A DNA stretch of 17,904 nt from JAYYZW01 sp036339995. GTDB taxonomy: Bacteria; Pseudomonadota; Gammaproteobacteria; Ga0077536. The position numbers and the translations under genes are program-made. Below the pieces are notes generated by a model. That model was not told the origin of the DNA, searched no databases, and saw only the letters and a list, made by a program, of their open reading frames with translations. The stretch is taken from positions 1 to 17,904 of the forward strand of contig JAYYZW010000046.1 of the NCBI GenBank assembly GCA_036339995.1, given 5' to 3'. Positions 6,512-14,402 of this stretch are shown here, piece by piece. Position 1 is the first letter of the stretch. Each line of letters opens with the position of its first letter.

Positions 6512-8597
6512 ATCTTGCCAATCTGAAACCAAGGTCGTCGCGTCCCTCGTCACCGTAATCCCGGTAGGCAAGCCGCAGTTCGGTCACCGAGCCGTGCGCC
6601 CAACTCGAACCCTTGATCACGTGCTGGGCGCCCGCCGGGGGCCCTAGGGGATCGAGTGACGGTGCGATGCTCGGAGCAGCATCATAGTAGTCGTGCACCC
6701 ATTCAGCCACATTGCCGCCCGTGTCATAAAGACCCCTTAAATTAATCGCAAAGCTTCCGACGGGCGCCGCCACGGCGAATCCGTCGGAATATCCCTCGAT
6801 CGTGCCACCCATGATATTGGCAGCCGTCGAATCCGCATAATTTCCGGAACGCCCGCGGGGCGGAAACTTTTCTCCCCACGGAAAGATCGTGAGCGTCCCC
6901 TTGGGCGGAACCCTTGCCACCCATTCCCATTCGGCCTCGGTCGGCAGGCGGTATCCCGTGGCGTCAGGATTGATGCCGAGAACCTCGCCGAACTTGATCT
7001 GGTAGAACGGAGGTAAGCCGTCGCGCCGACTCAGCCAGTTGCAATAGGTGGCCGCGAGTTCCCAACTGATGTCGGCAACGGGTTGTTCGTTTTTATCGAG
7101 TTCGTTTTTCTCGAACGGCTTCGATCGGTGACTGGCCAGGAATTTCCGGAACTCGCTATTGGTGACTTCCTTGACCGAAAGGTAGAACGGTCTCTTCAAC
7201 GTGACTTCGCGCTGCACTTCGTTTGCCCGCCGGCCGCGCTCCCGACGTGAAGATCCCAACATGATCTGCCCGCCCGTGAAGAGTTTCATCTCCTGGCCCG
7301 CGAAAGTGGTGGCGAAGCCTTTCTTGGAACTCTGACGCTGTCGTCCGGCACGCGCCATCTCCTGCTCGGTGCGAAGCCGGATCTTGAATCGCTTCTCCAC
7401 CCCTTTGCGAGGCGTGATGGCCGTCTCATAGGTCGCGTACCCCGCGCGCCGCACCGTGATCTGGTGTTCGTGGGTCGGCAGGCTCAGAGATTGCGTGGCG
7501 CTGCCGCTCGGTGTTCCGTTGATCAAAAGTTCGGCGTCTTCGGGCGAAGTCAAAAGATGTATGGTGGCGAGTTCCGGCGCAAGTTCTAAGTTCATGTAAT
7601 CGAGCTTTTCCGATTCGAGTTCGATGGTCCGTTCGGCCGGTTTAAACCCTTCTTTCAGCAGGCGAACCCGATGCTTTTTATCGGGAGTCAGCGCAAGTTC
7701 AATGGGCGTTCGGCCTTCAAACTCGCCGTCTACTGTCACGCTCGCGCTGCGGGGTGAAGAGTCGATCTTCAAGCGGCCGTCCGCCTTAATCAGCACGATC
7801 TCGCCCAGGTTCACGGGATTCCCCGGGACGATCTTGAGCGTCTGTCGCCATCTCTTGTATCTGGCTTTCTTGAGCTGCAGGACGCGCCGCCCCTGCAACA
7901 ATTCGATGTCGAGTGGGGTCTCGCCAAGGTTTTCACCATCGACGATTATCTGCGCACCCGAGGGTTTTGAATCGATCGCGACCGCGGCCCAGGCCGGGTC
8001 CAGGACGGCAGTCAGATTTTGCTCGATCCCTTTCCCTTCCATCCCGACGGCCGCAACGAATGTTTGGTAGCGCGACGCTCGGATCTGGATTTCGCGCGTA
8101 CCGGCCGCAATGTCTTTGATGGTGCCCGGCGCGGATCCGCGTTTCGTTCCGTCGACGAATACGTCGGCCTGCGCTACGGGCGCCACTTCGATGCGAAGGT
8201 GTCCGGGCAGCGCCTGGAGGGTCACCTGCTGCGTCTGCAAGGGCGCTTCGCCGACATTTATCGTTCCGGCGAACGTCGTGTATCCCGGTGCCTCGACCCG
8301 AAGGCGACGTTTCCCCGGGCGTAGGAGCCAGTGATTTCCTACGCGCGGCGCGAGCCACTCTTCGACGAATACGGAAGCGATATCGGGTTCGGCCTTGATC
8401 GCAACCGAGCGTGCGGTCCATACGAACCATGCCGCCCAGACGGTTGCGGCGAGAACAGCGACGACGATCGAAAGCCTCCACGGGATTCGGACCGTGGGAA
8501 GCTCGGATCCACCCGTGGGCGGGCGGAACCGCGTTGCCTTGATGACGTTGCCAGGATCCAGGTCATTAGATTCCCGCGTCGATTCTCGTGCGTTCAA
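6501..8597 (-). CDS. Membrane-anchored protein with five PEGA repeats and a SUMF1/FGE-like domain
   Basis: 698 residues from a TTG at 8597; GGAAG lies about 10 nt upstream and the start is 6 nt after the previous stop. No ATG or GTG start is available near the N-terminus. One TM at ~41-61 follows a cytoplasmic tail of ~40 residues, so the rest should be periplasmic. Five PEGA-type repeats occupy roughly 65-128, 132-197, 203-270, 274-339 and 342-408; they show the usual pattern of 'A.V.VDG...G.TP......G...L...R.GY' (for example GAQIIVDGENLGETPLDI and ASVTVDGEFEGRTPIELAL). Residues ~435-697 are a SUMF1/formylglycine-generating-enzyme-like domain with YRLPTEAEWEWVAR, TGGNVAEWVHDYYD and the ending VIKGSSWAHG...LGFRLAR. 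The active-site Cys pair of true FGE is absent from that last block, so it is probably a binding domain, as in PvdO- and Tol-Pal-like relatives, rather than a sulfatase activator. Confidence 0.92.
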   Translation of the reverse strand: MNARESTRESNDLDPGNVIKATRFRPPTGGSELPTVRIPWRLSIVVAVLAATVWAAWFVWTARSVAIKAEPDIASVFVEEWLAPRVGNHWLLRPGKRRLRVEAPGYTTFAGTINVGEAPLQTQQVTLQALPGHLRIEVAPVAQADVFVDGTKRGSAPGTIKDIAAGTREIQIRASRYQTFVAAVGMEGKGIEQNLTAVLDPAWAAVAIDSKPSGAQIIVDGENLGETPLDIELLQGRRVLQLKKARYKRWRQTLKIVPGNPVNLGEIVLIKADGRLKIDSSPRSASVTVDGEFEGRTPIELALTPDKKHRVRLLKEGFKPAERTIELESEKLDYMNLELAPELATIHLLTSPEDAELLINGTPSGSATQSLSLPTHEHQITVRRAGYATYETAITPRKGVEKRFKIRLRTEQEMARAGRQRQSSKKGFATTFAGQEMKLFTGGQIMLGSSRRERGRRANEVQREVTLKRPFYLSVKEVTNSEFRKFLASHRSKPFEKNELDKNEQPVADISWELAATYCNWLSRRDGLPPFYQIKFGEVLGINPDATGYRLPTEAEWEWVARVPPKGTLTIFPWGEKFPPRGRSGNYADSTAANIMGGTIEGYSDGFAVAAPVGSFAINLRGLYDTGGNVAEWVHDYYDAAPSIAPSLDPLGPPAGAQHVIKGSSWAHGSVTELRLAYRDYGDEGRDDLGFRLARYAQ

Positions 8598-8603
8598 TGG
8601 CGT

Positions 8604-10157
8604 TCAACTTCCGAAAACGAATTGTTCGTCGCATCTAACAGTTATCACCGGTCCTTGATCGACAGGTTTCACCACGAATTCTACGCGGACGTCACGGTAT
8701 CCGTCTCGTTTTCCAACCGCCGTGTACGCGCCAGGCAGCAGGGGGACTTCGCGAACTTCGAAACGGCCGAGGTCGCCGATGCGATAGATCCTAACAGCGG
8801 TTAAATTGTTCGACTGCAAGCTGACGGCGACCGGCGTACGCGCGAGCTTCAATGCTTGCGAAAGATCGGCAATCTGTTTTTGGAGTACGGGACCGGGGGT
8901 CGAAATTGCAAGTGCGCTTTCCAGTATTCGACTTGCTTCCTTGTGAACGGCGTCGGACGAGAAACGGTCGGGGCGGGCGAGGTAAGCGGTGAGTTTGACA
9001 TCGAGCCGGTGCCGCATCTCGGCGTTCTGTTTGGCGGCGATCGCCGGTGACAGACGCGGATCGATCTTCAAGGCAGCTTCGAAATGTGTGCCCGCCGTGT
9101 ACCATTGCTCTTCGTGCTCAGCTTTTCGTGCATAGCCCAGGTATCGCGCGATCTTGAAGGACGCCTCCGCGTTGTCCGTCTGTTTGCTGGCGCTTTCGGC
9201 TTCCGGCGCATTGGGGTCCAGTTTCATGGCGCGTCGAAATGCTTCACGCGCCTTTCGGAATTCCTGATTTTCGAGCGCGCGAAATCCGCTCGACATGGCC
9301 GTTCGGAATGCCGATTCACGCTTAGCACGTTCGATCCGCGCGATCGCAGCGGTGGCCCCGAGCGCGTCCGGGTCGATTTTCACCGCCGCCCGGTTCACCG
9401 TCAGCGCCTTGTCGACCTGCTGCATCCGCTCGTAGCCTTCCGCCTGCCCAACCAGGGCGAGGACCTGGTCGAGCGTGTCAGCCCGCGCGCGGCCGCGCTT
9501 GGCTCTGGCGTGATCGGAATCGATGGCGAGGACTTCGTCGAAGGCCGCCGCCGCCTGCACAGAATTGCCGTTGTCGAGCGCGAGGTATCCCGCGTCCGTC
9601 AGCTTCTCGACGAGACCGGGGATGCCGCTCCATAATCGTTCGATGTGCTCGACGCTGTCGAGATAGCTGTTTTTTGCAGCGACGTAGCGCTTTTCGCGAT
9701 AGGCTTTCTCGCCTTCGGCGATCCGCTCGCGTATCAGGTGGATTTCCGTTTTGGCCCAGGATTCAGCATCCAACGATTCGAGCGAATCCAGTTTTTCCAA
9801 TGCTGCGCGCAGGAGATCCTGTGTGTCCCTGCGGTCTGTGTCTGTCGTCTCGCCATCTTGTAAGATCTCGCCGGTATCGGCGAGGCCGGTGCCATCCGGC
9901 TTGGCCTCGTTCGGTGGCAGTTCACTTTCTTGGATCGGCTTCGCGGGCGCCTCGGGACCGGCGACCCACTTCGGCAGCACGACGACCACGACGAACAGCA
10001 TGAACACCAAAAACGAAATCGCCGATGCGATGAGCACGATCTTGAGCGAAGATCGCTCTCCAGAGGGGCGTACGCCGCCCTCGTGGGCCCGGATCTTGAA
10101 GGATGCCGGTTCAATCATCGGGTTTCGCGCTGCGGGTCTTTCTGTGTCGGTACTCAT
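8604..10157 (-). CDS. Inner-membrane TPR protein with PEGA-like C-terminus
   Basis: 517 residues from the ATG at 10157 (an in-frame TTG at 10181 would add 8 residues; neither has a clear Shine-Dalgarno). A basic cytoplasmic tail is followed by one TM at about 38-63, then an acidic Pro-rich linker (66-110). TPR-like helical pairs occupy ~113-380, for example AAAAFDEVLAIDSDHARAK, REAFRRAMKLDPNAPEAE and THFEAALKIDPRLSPAIAAK, each ending in the typical 'DP.....A'. The last ~70 residues (441-512) are a beta-rich PEGA-like domain with LLPGAYTAVGKRDGYRDVRVEF. The protein should be anchored in the inner membrane with its TPR scaffold in the periplasm, where it could hold the neighbouring PEGA/SUMF1 protein and lipoproteins together. 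TPR assignment is good; its partner is inferred from context. Confidence 0.9.
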   Translation of the reverse strand: MSTDTERPAARNPMIEPASFKIRAHEGGVRPSGERSSLKIVLIASAISFLVFMLFVVVVVLPKWVAGPEAPAKPIQESELPPNEAKPDGTGLADTGEILQDGETTDTDRRDTQDLLRAALEKLDSLESLDAESWAKTEIHLIRERIAEGEKAYREKRYVAAKNSYLDSVEHIERLWSGIPGLVEKLTDAGYLALDNGNSVQAAAAFDEVLAIDSDHARAKRGRARADTLDQVLALVGQAEGYERMQQVDKALTVNRAAVKIDPDALGATAAIARIERAKRESAFRTAMSSGFRALENQEFRKAREAFRRAMKLDPNAPEAESASKQTDNAEASFKIARYLGYARKAEHEEQWYTAGTHFEAALKIDPRLSPAIAAKQNAEMRHRLDVKLTAYLARPDRFSSDAVHKEASRILESALAISTPGPVLQKQIADLSQALKLARTPVAVSLQSNNLTAVRIYRIGDLGRFEVREVPLLPGAYTAVGKRDGYRDVRVEFVVKPVDQGPVITVRCDEQFVFGS

Positions 10158-10208
10158 TCGGATTAGTTCAACGGCGCGCAATCCGCGGGTCCGTTATTCA
10201 TGATGAAT

Positions 10209-11405
10209 TCAATGGGCGATGACCTCGGGTGATGCCTGCCCTGTATCGATGAGATAGATTTGCTTCAGCAGTTCCTGCCATTGCCGGTACTGTTCTTCGA
10301 CCGTCCCCGAAAGTTCGACCGTGCGATCAGTCAGCGCGATCGTCTGGGGTTGTATCTCGGCGTTCAGCGATTCGGAAAGCTCCTTGAGTGCTTCGGTATG
10401 GATGCGTGCTTCGGCGTTCTTATCCAACCCGCTCTTGAACATGTAGGCGCCTGCCCCGATGCCCAGCACGCCCGCGGTCCGCGCCGTCGCACTGTTGCTG
10501 CCCTGCGCGAGAATCCCGCCGATTACCGCAAGCGCGCCGCCGAGCGTCCGCGCCAATGCCTGCGACTTGAGTTCGCGCAGGGTTTCGGTCTCCGTATAGC
10601 TTTCCAGACGCCAGTTGTCATAAGACGCAGTCATCTCGCGATCGAACTCCTGGTAGAAATCCTGCAGACGATCGACGAACATCTCATCACGCACCCGGAT
10701 CTGGCGAACCCGCTGTAGGATCGGATCGTTTTCCGCGGGGAGCCGCTGTATCGAGTAATGCCCCCTGGAATCTACCTCAAGGTATTCGGCGAAAGGTTCC
10801 GGTGCGAATCGTCCGGCGAAGCGGAGTTCGCTGGTCGTCCTGATGTTACCTAGCGCGGTCAGGTCCTGTCGCATGAGGTATTCGCGCATATCGTTCGCAA
10901 CCCGGTTGTAGACGTTCTGGAAGGGTTCCTGTCGCCTCCTGATCTCCGCGTCGTAGGCGAACCGGCTCACTTTCTCGTTGTAGGTCCTCGTGAACCAGCT
11001 GTGCCCTGTTGCATCTTTCACGGTGATCTGGATTATCAGGGTTTCACCGTCGGACTTTAAAATCTTGCCGGATACCGTGACGTCAACTTCACGCCCGATC
11101 TCAGGTACCACTCGAACCGCAGCCCATTGCCTTGAGGTTTCGAGCGTCTGCTTGAGCCGCTCGGCGATGTAATGTCCCTCGGCGCGCCTGATCCCAGGCG
11201 TCGTCGTCGTTTTCTTGGGATCAAGATTCTCGATGCCGAGATCGAGAATCGCGATATTGACATCGAGTAGCAGGTCGTCCGGGATGGATTCGACCACTGA
11301 ATTAATGGGTACGATGGCCGTTGAACGCACGGATTGCGTGGCACAACCCGTCAGTACGAACAGCAAAACGATCGAGCAAGCGGTACTCAAGCTTCCAATT
11401 CGCAT
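10209..11405 (-). CDS. Large lipoprotein, CsgG/FlgO/LpoB-like N-terminal domain with glycine-zipper segment
   Basis: 398 residues from the ATG at 11405, 5 nt after the stop of the preceding lipoprotein; a TTG immediately upstream is ignored. Signal with lipobox LTGC (Cys21). Residues ~45-180 show the pattern of CsgG/FlgO/LpoB-type periplasmic lipoproteins: strand VNIAILDLGI, helix AERLKQTLETSRQWAAVRVVPE, then DVTVSGKILKSDGETLIIQITVKD. After a helical region (~225-285) comes a glycine-zipper-like hydrophobic segment at 289-325 (ALAVIGGILAQG...GVLGIGAGAYMF), which could insert into or line a membrane. The tail, ~335-385, is helical. The similarity to CsgG-like proteins is by pattern only. If right, the protein may sense or bridge to the outer membrane in the complex. 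Confidence 0.88.
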   Translation of the reverse strand: MRIGSLSTACSIVLLFVLTGCATQSVRSTAIVPINSVVESIPDDLLLDVNIAILDLGIENLDPKKTTTTPGIRRAEGHYIAERLKQTLETSRQWAAVRVVPEIGREVDVTVSGKILKSDGETLIIQITVKDATGHSWFTRTYNEKVSRFAYDAEIRRRQEPFQNVYNRVANDMREYLMRQDLTALGNIRTTSELRFAGRFAPEPFAEYLEVDSRGHYSIQRLPAENDPILQRVRQIRVRDEMFVDRLQDFYQEFDREMTASYDNWRLESYTETETLRELKSQALARTLGGALAVIGGILAQGSNSATARTAGVLGIGAGAYMFKSGLDKNAEARIHTEALKELSESLNAEIQPQTIALTDRTVELSGTVEEQYRQWQELLKQIYLIDTGQASPEVIAH

Positions 11406-11410
11406 CAAAT

Positions 11411-12346
11411 TCAGAGTCCCGCTTTGTACTTGCGGTACTCCTCCCAGAGTTTTTCGCGCAGAATCGGGTCGGCTTCCTTGGTTGCGGCTTCGCGCAATTG
11501 ACGCGCCACGATGTCGTCGTCACGGCCGTCCGAGATATTGGGCGGGGGTGCCGCTGCGGCGATGTGCTGCCGTCCTCCTCCAGTTTCTCCGACGAGATCG
11601 GGTGTATTTCCGATCCCGGTTCCGGCGGCGGCTCCGCCCTCACCGCGCCGTTCGTCGGGGGCTTCATATCGCTGGCCCCGGCCGCCCTTTATTCCGGCGG
11701 GGCTGCCGCCACCACCGTAGGCCTGGTTTTTATCTATTTCGGCCGCCGCGCGCGCACGCCGCATCTCCGCGTCAAACTCGGCAAGGCTGCCGTCTAATTC
11801 GCTGTCGAGTCTCGCGATTCGTTCGGCTTCTGTTTTGGCGCCGATGTTCATATTCGGCCCGATCAAATCTTTTTCAGTCTCGGTGTCGGTCGGATTCAGC
11901 AAAACAACGCCGGTGCTGCTGGCGAGTTCGGCTTCAGCCGCCTCGTAGGCTGCGCCGCGTGGACTGGAACCGCCACCACCGCCGGACTGTGTGCTGCGGA
12001 CAGTCTCGCCACCCGTTTCCCGTTGTGCCTGCATGGTTTCGGTGCTTGTGGTTTTCGTGGATGCCTCGGAATCACCGTCAAGGCTGATTTCCTCGATTTC
12101 AACTTCGGCCGCGTCCGCGCTGGGCGCGGGGTAGGACTGCTGCTCTGCCGATCGCGCCTCGTTCATGTCCGATAGCTCTGAGTGGGTGCTCGATTGCTGC
12201 GGGGGCGGTGGTGGGGGTTCCGGGAGCGTTCGCGGGAGGGGTACCGGCTTGGGCCGTGGCGGATTTGTATTGCATGCGCCGAGCGCGCAGGTCACCAGGA
12301 TCAACAGGGCGGGTTTAAGGCACGAATTGAACAATCGGGATTCCAC
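11411..12346 (-). CDS. Proline/glycine-rich low-complexity lipoprotein
   Basis: 311 residues from a GTG at 12346. The start is fixed by AAAGGAG (12360-12354) 7 nt upstream and by overlap with the preceding stop (TAGTG). Signal peptide with lipobox LGAC (Cys25), then a Pro-rich stretch PPRPKPVPLPRTLPEPPPPP (residues 29-48), a Ser/Glu-rich acidic stretch and several Gly runs (GGGGGSSPRG, AYGGGGSPAG, GETGGGR). Only the last ~40 residues (DDDIVARQLREAATKEADPILREKLWEEYRKYKAG) look folded, as a charged helix. The Pro-rich arm recalls the periplasm-spanning linker of TonB, but here it follows a lipidated Cys rather than a TM. It may be a flexible tether between the membrane and other components. No family is recognised. 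Confidence 0.85.
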   Translation of the reverse strand: MESRLFNSCLKPALLILVTCALGACNTNPPRPKPVPLPRTLPEPPPPPPQQSSTHSELSDMNEARSAEQQSYPAPSADAAEVEIEEISLDGDSEASTKTTSTETMQAQRETGGETVRSTQSGGGGGSSPRGAAYEAAEAELASSTGVVLLNPTDTETEKDLIGPNMNIGAKTEAERIARLDSELDGSLAEFDAEMRRARAAAEIDKNQAYGGGGSPAGIKGGRGQRYEAPDERRGEGGAAAGTGIGNTPDLVGETGGGRQHIAAAAPPPNISDGRDDDIVARQLREAATKEADPILREKLWEEYRKYKAGL

Positions 12347-13593
12347 TAGGTCGCTCCTTTCGCAAGTTTGGCGGTATCGGCTTGCGGAAACAAAAATCGT
12401 ATTTCGACGCCTTTGGATTTCACCGGATCGCCTTGTTCGTAACGAGGTCGAAACCGCGTCTCGCGCAGTTTTTTTCGTGCGCGCCGGGCCAAGCGCGACT
12501 CGCCTGGCGGATTCACTTCCAGGATTTCCACGTTGCGCGCACGACCCTGCCGATCGATGTCAAAGCGCGTACGTACGTAGTTTACATGCCCCCCGGATTG
12601 CACGGATTTTAGGCGGCCGGCGTCGTCGCCGATGAAATTCGGCAGGCGGCGGTACGTGTCCAACAAATCGATATTTGCCTGCTGCGACAGCCGTTGCGCT
12701 TTGGCATAGTGCTCAGCCGACGCATTCCGCCGATTGAACAATAGATGCCAGTCACCCAGGTACAGTTCGGCGCGTGCCTGTATTGCCTTGTCGTTTATCT
12801 CGTAGGCGATTTTCTTGGCGCGATCGAGGGCGGCGCGTCCTTCGCTGTAATTGCTGATTACCAGATTTTGACGAAATATCAGGTCGCTTACGTCATTTGG
12901 CGTGGTGGATATGATGGTATCTGCAGTGACACCGTGTATCGGGTCACCGATCCAGGTCGACATATGGTGAGCGATCCGAAAGGCGATCGCTGCTTTCAGA
13001 TTTAGAATCTCTATCTGGGTCAGCGCAGAATCCTGGTGGCCCGATTCCACTAGTTCAAGGGCTTCTTTGGTGAGGTCCTGAGCTGTTTGCAGATGCCGGA
13101 ACGGCGCCTGGCCTGTCGGCAGGTCGGCCGCTTCCAAATTCCAGAGCGCAAGTCCGCGCAAAGTAGCGATTCGCTCGGGGCTGATGCCGAGCCTTCCGCG
13201 TTCGTTGACGAATTGAAGAAGCTTGTGGTTTTGCGCGACCTCCGACCATGCGCCGAGCGCGCGGTTGCTCTCGATCAGTCGTTCGATCAAGGGGATTTGA
13301 TCCGGATGATACAAGCCCTTGTGGACCCGTTCGATATGCAGGGCACGTTCGAAGCTGTCGATGGCGCCAGAGTAATTACGCGATTCACGGTGCAGGAAAC
13401 CAAGCGCAGTCCATTCTTCGGCGAGTTCGAACGCGAGCGGGCCATGGGATCGTCCCAGCGCTTCGATTAGGTTTTCATAGCTTCTCTGACTCGCGGCCAG
13501 TTCCGGCCGCAGGTTTGGCTCAAGGTCCGCCGCCGCTAAAAACGGCAGGCAGCAGAATAAAATGCCCGAAATTAGCGCTATAGATTCCCGCAT
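12346..13593 (-). CDS. Periplasmic TPR protein with TonB-like C-terminal domain (first gene of the cluster)
   Basis: 415 residues from the ATG at 13593, chosen because it opens a cleavable signal peptide (MRESIALISG..., cleavage near AAA-D at ~22); the frame stays open upstream to 13773 but that part is Arg-rich and unconvincing. GGAGG lies 15 nt upstream, rather far. Residues ~35-310 are helical TPR-like units (for example AIDSFERALHIERVHKGLYHPD, AIQARAELYLGDWHLLFN). Residues ~335-403 match the TonB C-terminal domain: YVRTRFDIDRQGRARNVEILEVNP, then ARKKLRETRFRPRYEQGDPV, then GVEIRFLF, the strand-helix-strand pattern that binds TonB-box partners or cell-wall proteins. Unlike TonB it has no TM anchor or Pro-rich arm. 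With the ExbB/ExbD-like proteins downstream in the operon it completes the TonB-type component set. Stop overlaps the next gene's start by one base. Confidence 0.88.
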   Translation of the reverse strand: MRESIALISGILFCCLPFLAAADLEPNLRPELAASQRSYENLIEALGRSHGPLAFELAEEWTALGFLHRESRNYSGAIDSFERALHIERVHKGLYHPDQIPLIERLIESNRALGAWSEVAQNHKLLQFVNERGRLGISPERIATLRGLALWNLEAADLPTGQAPFRHLQTAQDLTKEALELVESGHQDSALTQIEILNLKAAIAFRIAHHMSTWIGDPIHGVTADTIISTTPNDVSDLIFRQNLVISNYSEGRAALDRAKKIAYEINDKAIQARAELYLGDWHLLFNRRNASAEHYAKAQRLSQQANIDLLDTYRRLPNFIGDDAGRLKSVQSGGHVNYVRTRFDIDRQGRARNVEILEVNPPGESRLARRARKKLRETRFRPRYEQGDPVKSKGVEIRFLFPQADTAKLAKGAT

Positions 13594-13732
13594 GCGATTG
13601 CAACGCTGCCTCCGGTGAAGCAAAGCCTCTCTGGGAATTCGACCCGATAAACCAACGATCGTTCCGGCGAACAGCGTCATCGTCGCCAAGCCGGCGCGCG
13701 CGAAGAATTCGGCAAAAACCCAGGGAGGGTGA

Positions 13733-13972
13733 TTATGCTGATGCTGAAGAATCAGGATCGGTTTCGGGAACATCGCTTACCGCGCCGTTGGCATGGGCTT
13801 GTTGATATTGACGGATACGCTGCCCGAGGCAGGCCTGACACAGGCAGTTCAAAGCCGGGTCAATCGCCGATCGCGATAAGCGGGGCAGGGACTGACACCA
13901 GCATGCGTTTTCATCGCGGCCGCAGGCGAAGATTACACCGCAAGATGGGCAGGATATTTCCGACATGGGCAT
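13733..13972 (-). CDS. Cysteine-rich CWC family protein
   Basis: 79 residues; the ATG at 13972 overlaps the previous stop as TAATG. The first half has eight Cys in the CWC pattern: CPSCG (8, 11), FACG (17), ACWC (24, 26) and CLCQACL (43, 45, 48). This matches the small 'cysteine-rich CWC' family, a predicted metal-binding (zinc-ribbon-like) protein of unknown function common in proteobacteria. The C-terminal ~30 residues are polar and probably disordered. It is the last gene of the FabY-thioesterase-CWC group; a weak ACCC/GGGT hairpin with five Ts follows its stop. The ~140-bp gap beyond it, before the twelve-gene cluster, shows no clear promoter, so read-through into the cluster is possible. 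Confidence 0.88.
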   Translation of the reverse strand: MPMSEISCPSCGVIFACGRDENACWCQSLPRLSRSAIDPALNCLCQACLGQRIRQYQQAHANGAVSDVPETDPDSSASA

Positions 13973-14397
13973 TACGAAGGCGGAAGATTGCCAAGATCCT
14001 CCAACATGAAACTGCCTTCGCTTTCGGCGATTAGATTACCGGTGTCGCGGTTTATCGCGCGCGCCGTGAGTTGAACGAGGCGGCCTTTGCGTTTGATCAT
14101 TGTGCATTCGATCGCAGCCGTACTGCCTAGGAGCATTGCTTCCCGATAGCGAATTTCGGATTTGGCCGTATAACCGCAGGCACCTTGAAGGAAAAACCAG
14201 TTCGCCATTGCGTCGTCGAGTACGCTGAAAATAATTCCACCGTGGGTAAGGCCATCGAAGCCGGCATGGTTGGCGGCGGATGTGAATTCACCGCTGCAAA
14301 CGTCACCATCGACGGTAAACTCGAGCTTCAGGCCGATCGGATTGGCGCTGCCGCATACGAAACAATGATCCGCGCCGCTGTTCTGATCACTGCGCAT
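13972..14397 (-). CDS. PaaI-family hotdog-fold thioesterase
   Basis: 141 residues from the ATG at 14397, 5 nt after the stop of the ketoacyl synthase gene and without a clear Shine-Dalgarno, suggesting coupling. The N-terminal CFVCGSANPIGLKL is typical of one group of PaaI-type acyl-CoA thioesterases. The hotdog central helix carries THGGIIFSVLDDAM (51-64), with the HGG motif and Asp61 as probable catalytic residues. The family hydrolyses acyl-CoA/acyl-ACP thioesters. Its place downstream of a FabY-like synthase suggests a role in acyl-chain turnover or proofreading, but the substrate is not known. Two Cys at 12 and 15 (CFVC) may bind a metal or form a disulfide. Confidence 0.92.
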   Translation of the reverse strand: MRSDQNSGADHCFVCGSANPIGLKLEFTVDGDVCSGEFTSAANHAGFDGLTHGGIIFSVLDDAMANWFFLQGACGYTAKSEIRYREAMLLGSTAAIECTMIKRKGRLVQLTARAINRDTGNLIAESEGSFMLEDLGNLPPS

Positions 14398-14402
14398 GGC
14401 GG

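Noticed and set aside
696..13593. Tol-Pal or classical TonB-ExbB-ExbD operon
   Set aside because: There is no TolB beta-propeller, Pal OmpA domain or TonB-dependent receptor. The TonB-like domain sits on a secreted TPR protein and the ExbD-like parts are fused to vWA domains.
13712..13732. Intrinsic terminator after the CWC gene (ACCC...GGGT then Ts)
   Set aside because: The stem is only four base pairs, too weak to call.
13594..13773. N-terminal extension of the TPR/TonB-like protein up to 13773
   Set aside because: It is Arg/His-rich and non-conserved-looking; the start at 13593 gives a normal signal peptide. The extension also overlaps the end of the CWC gene.
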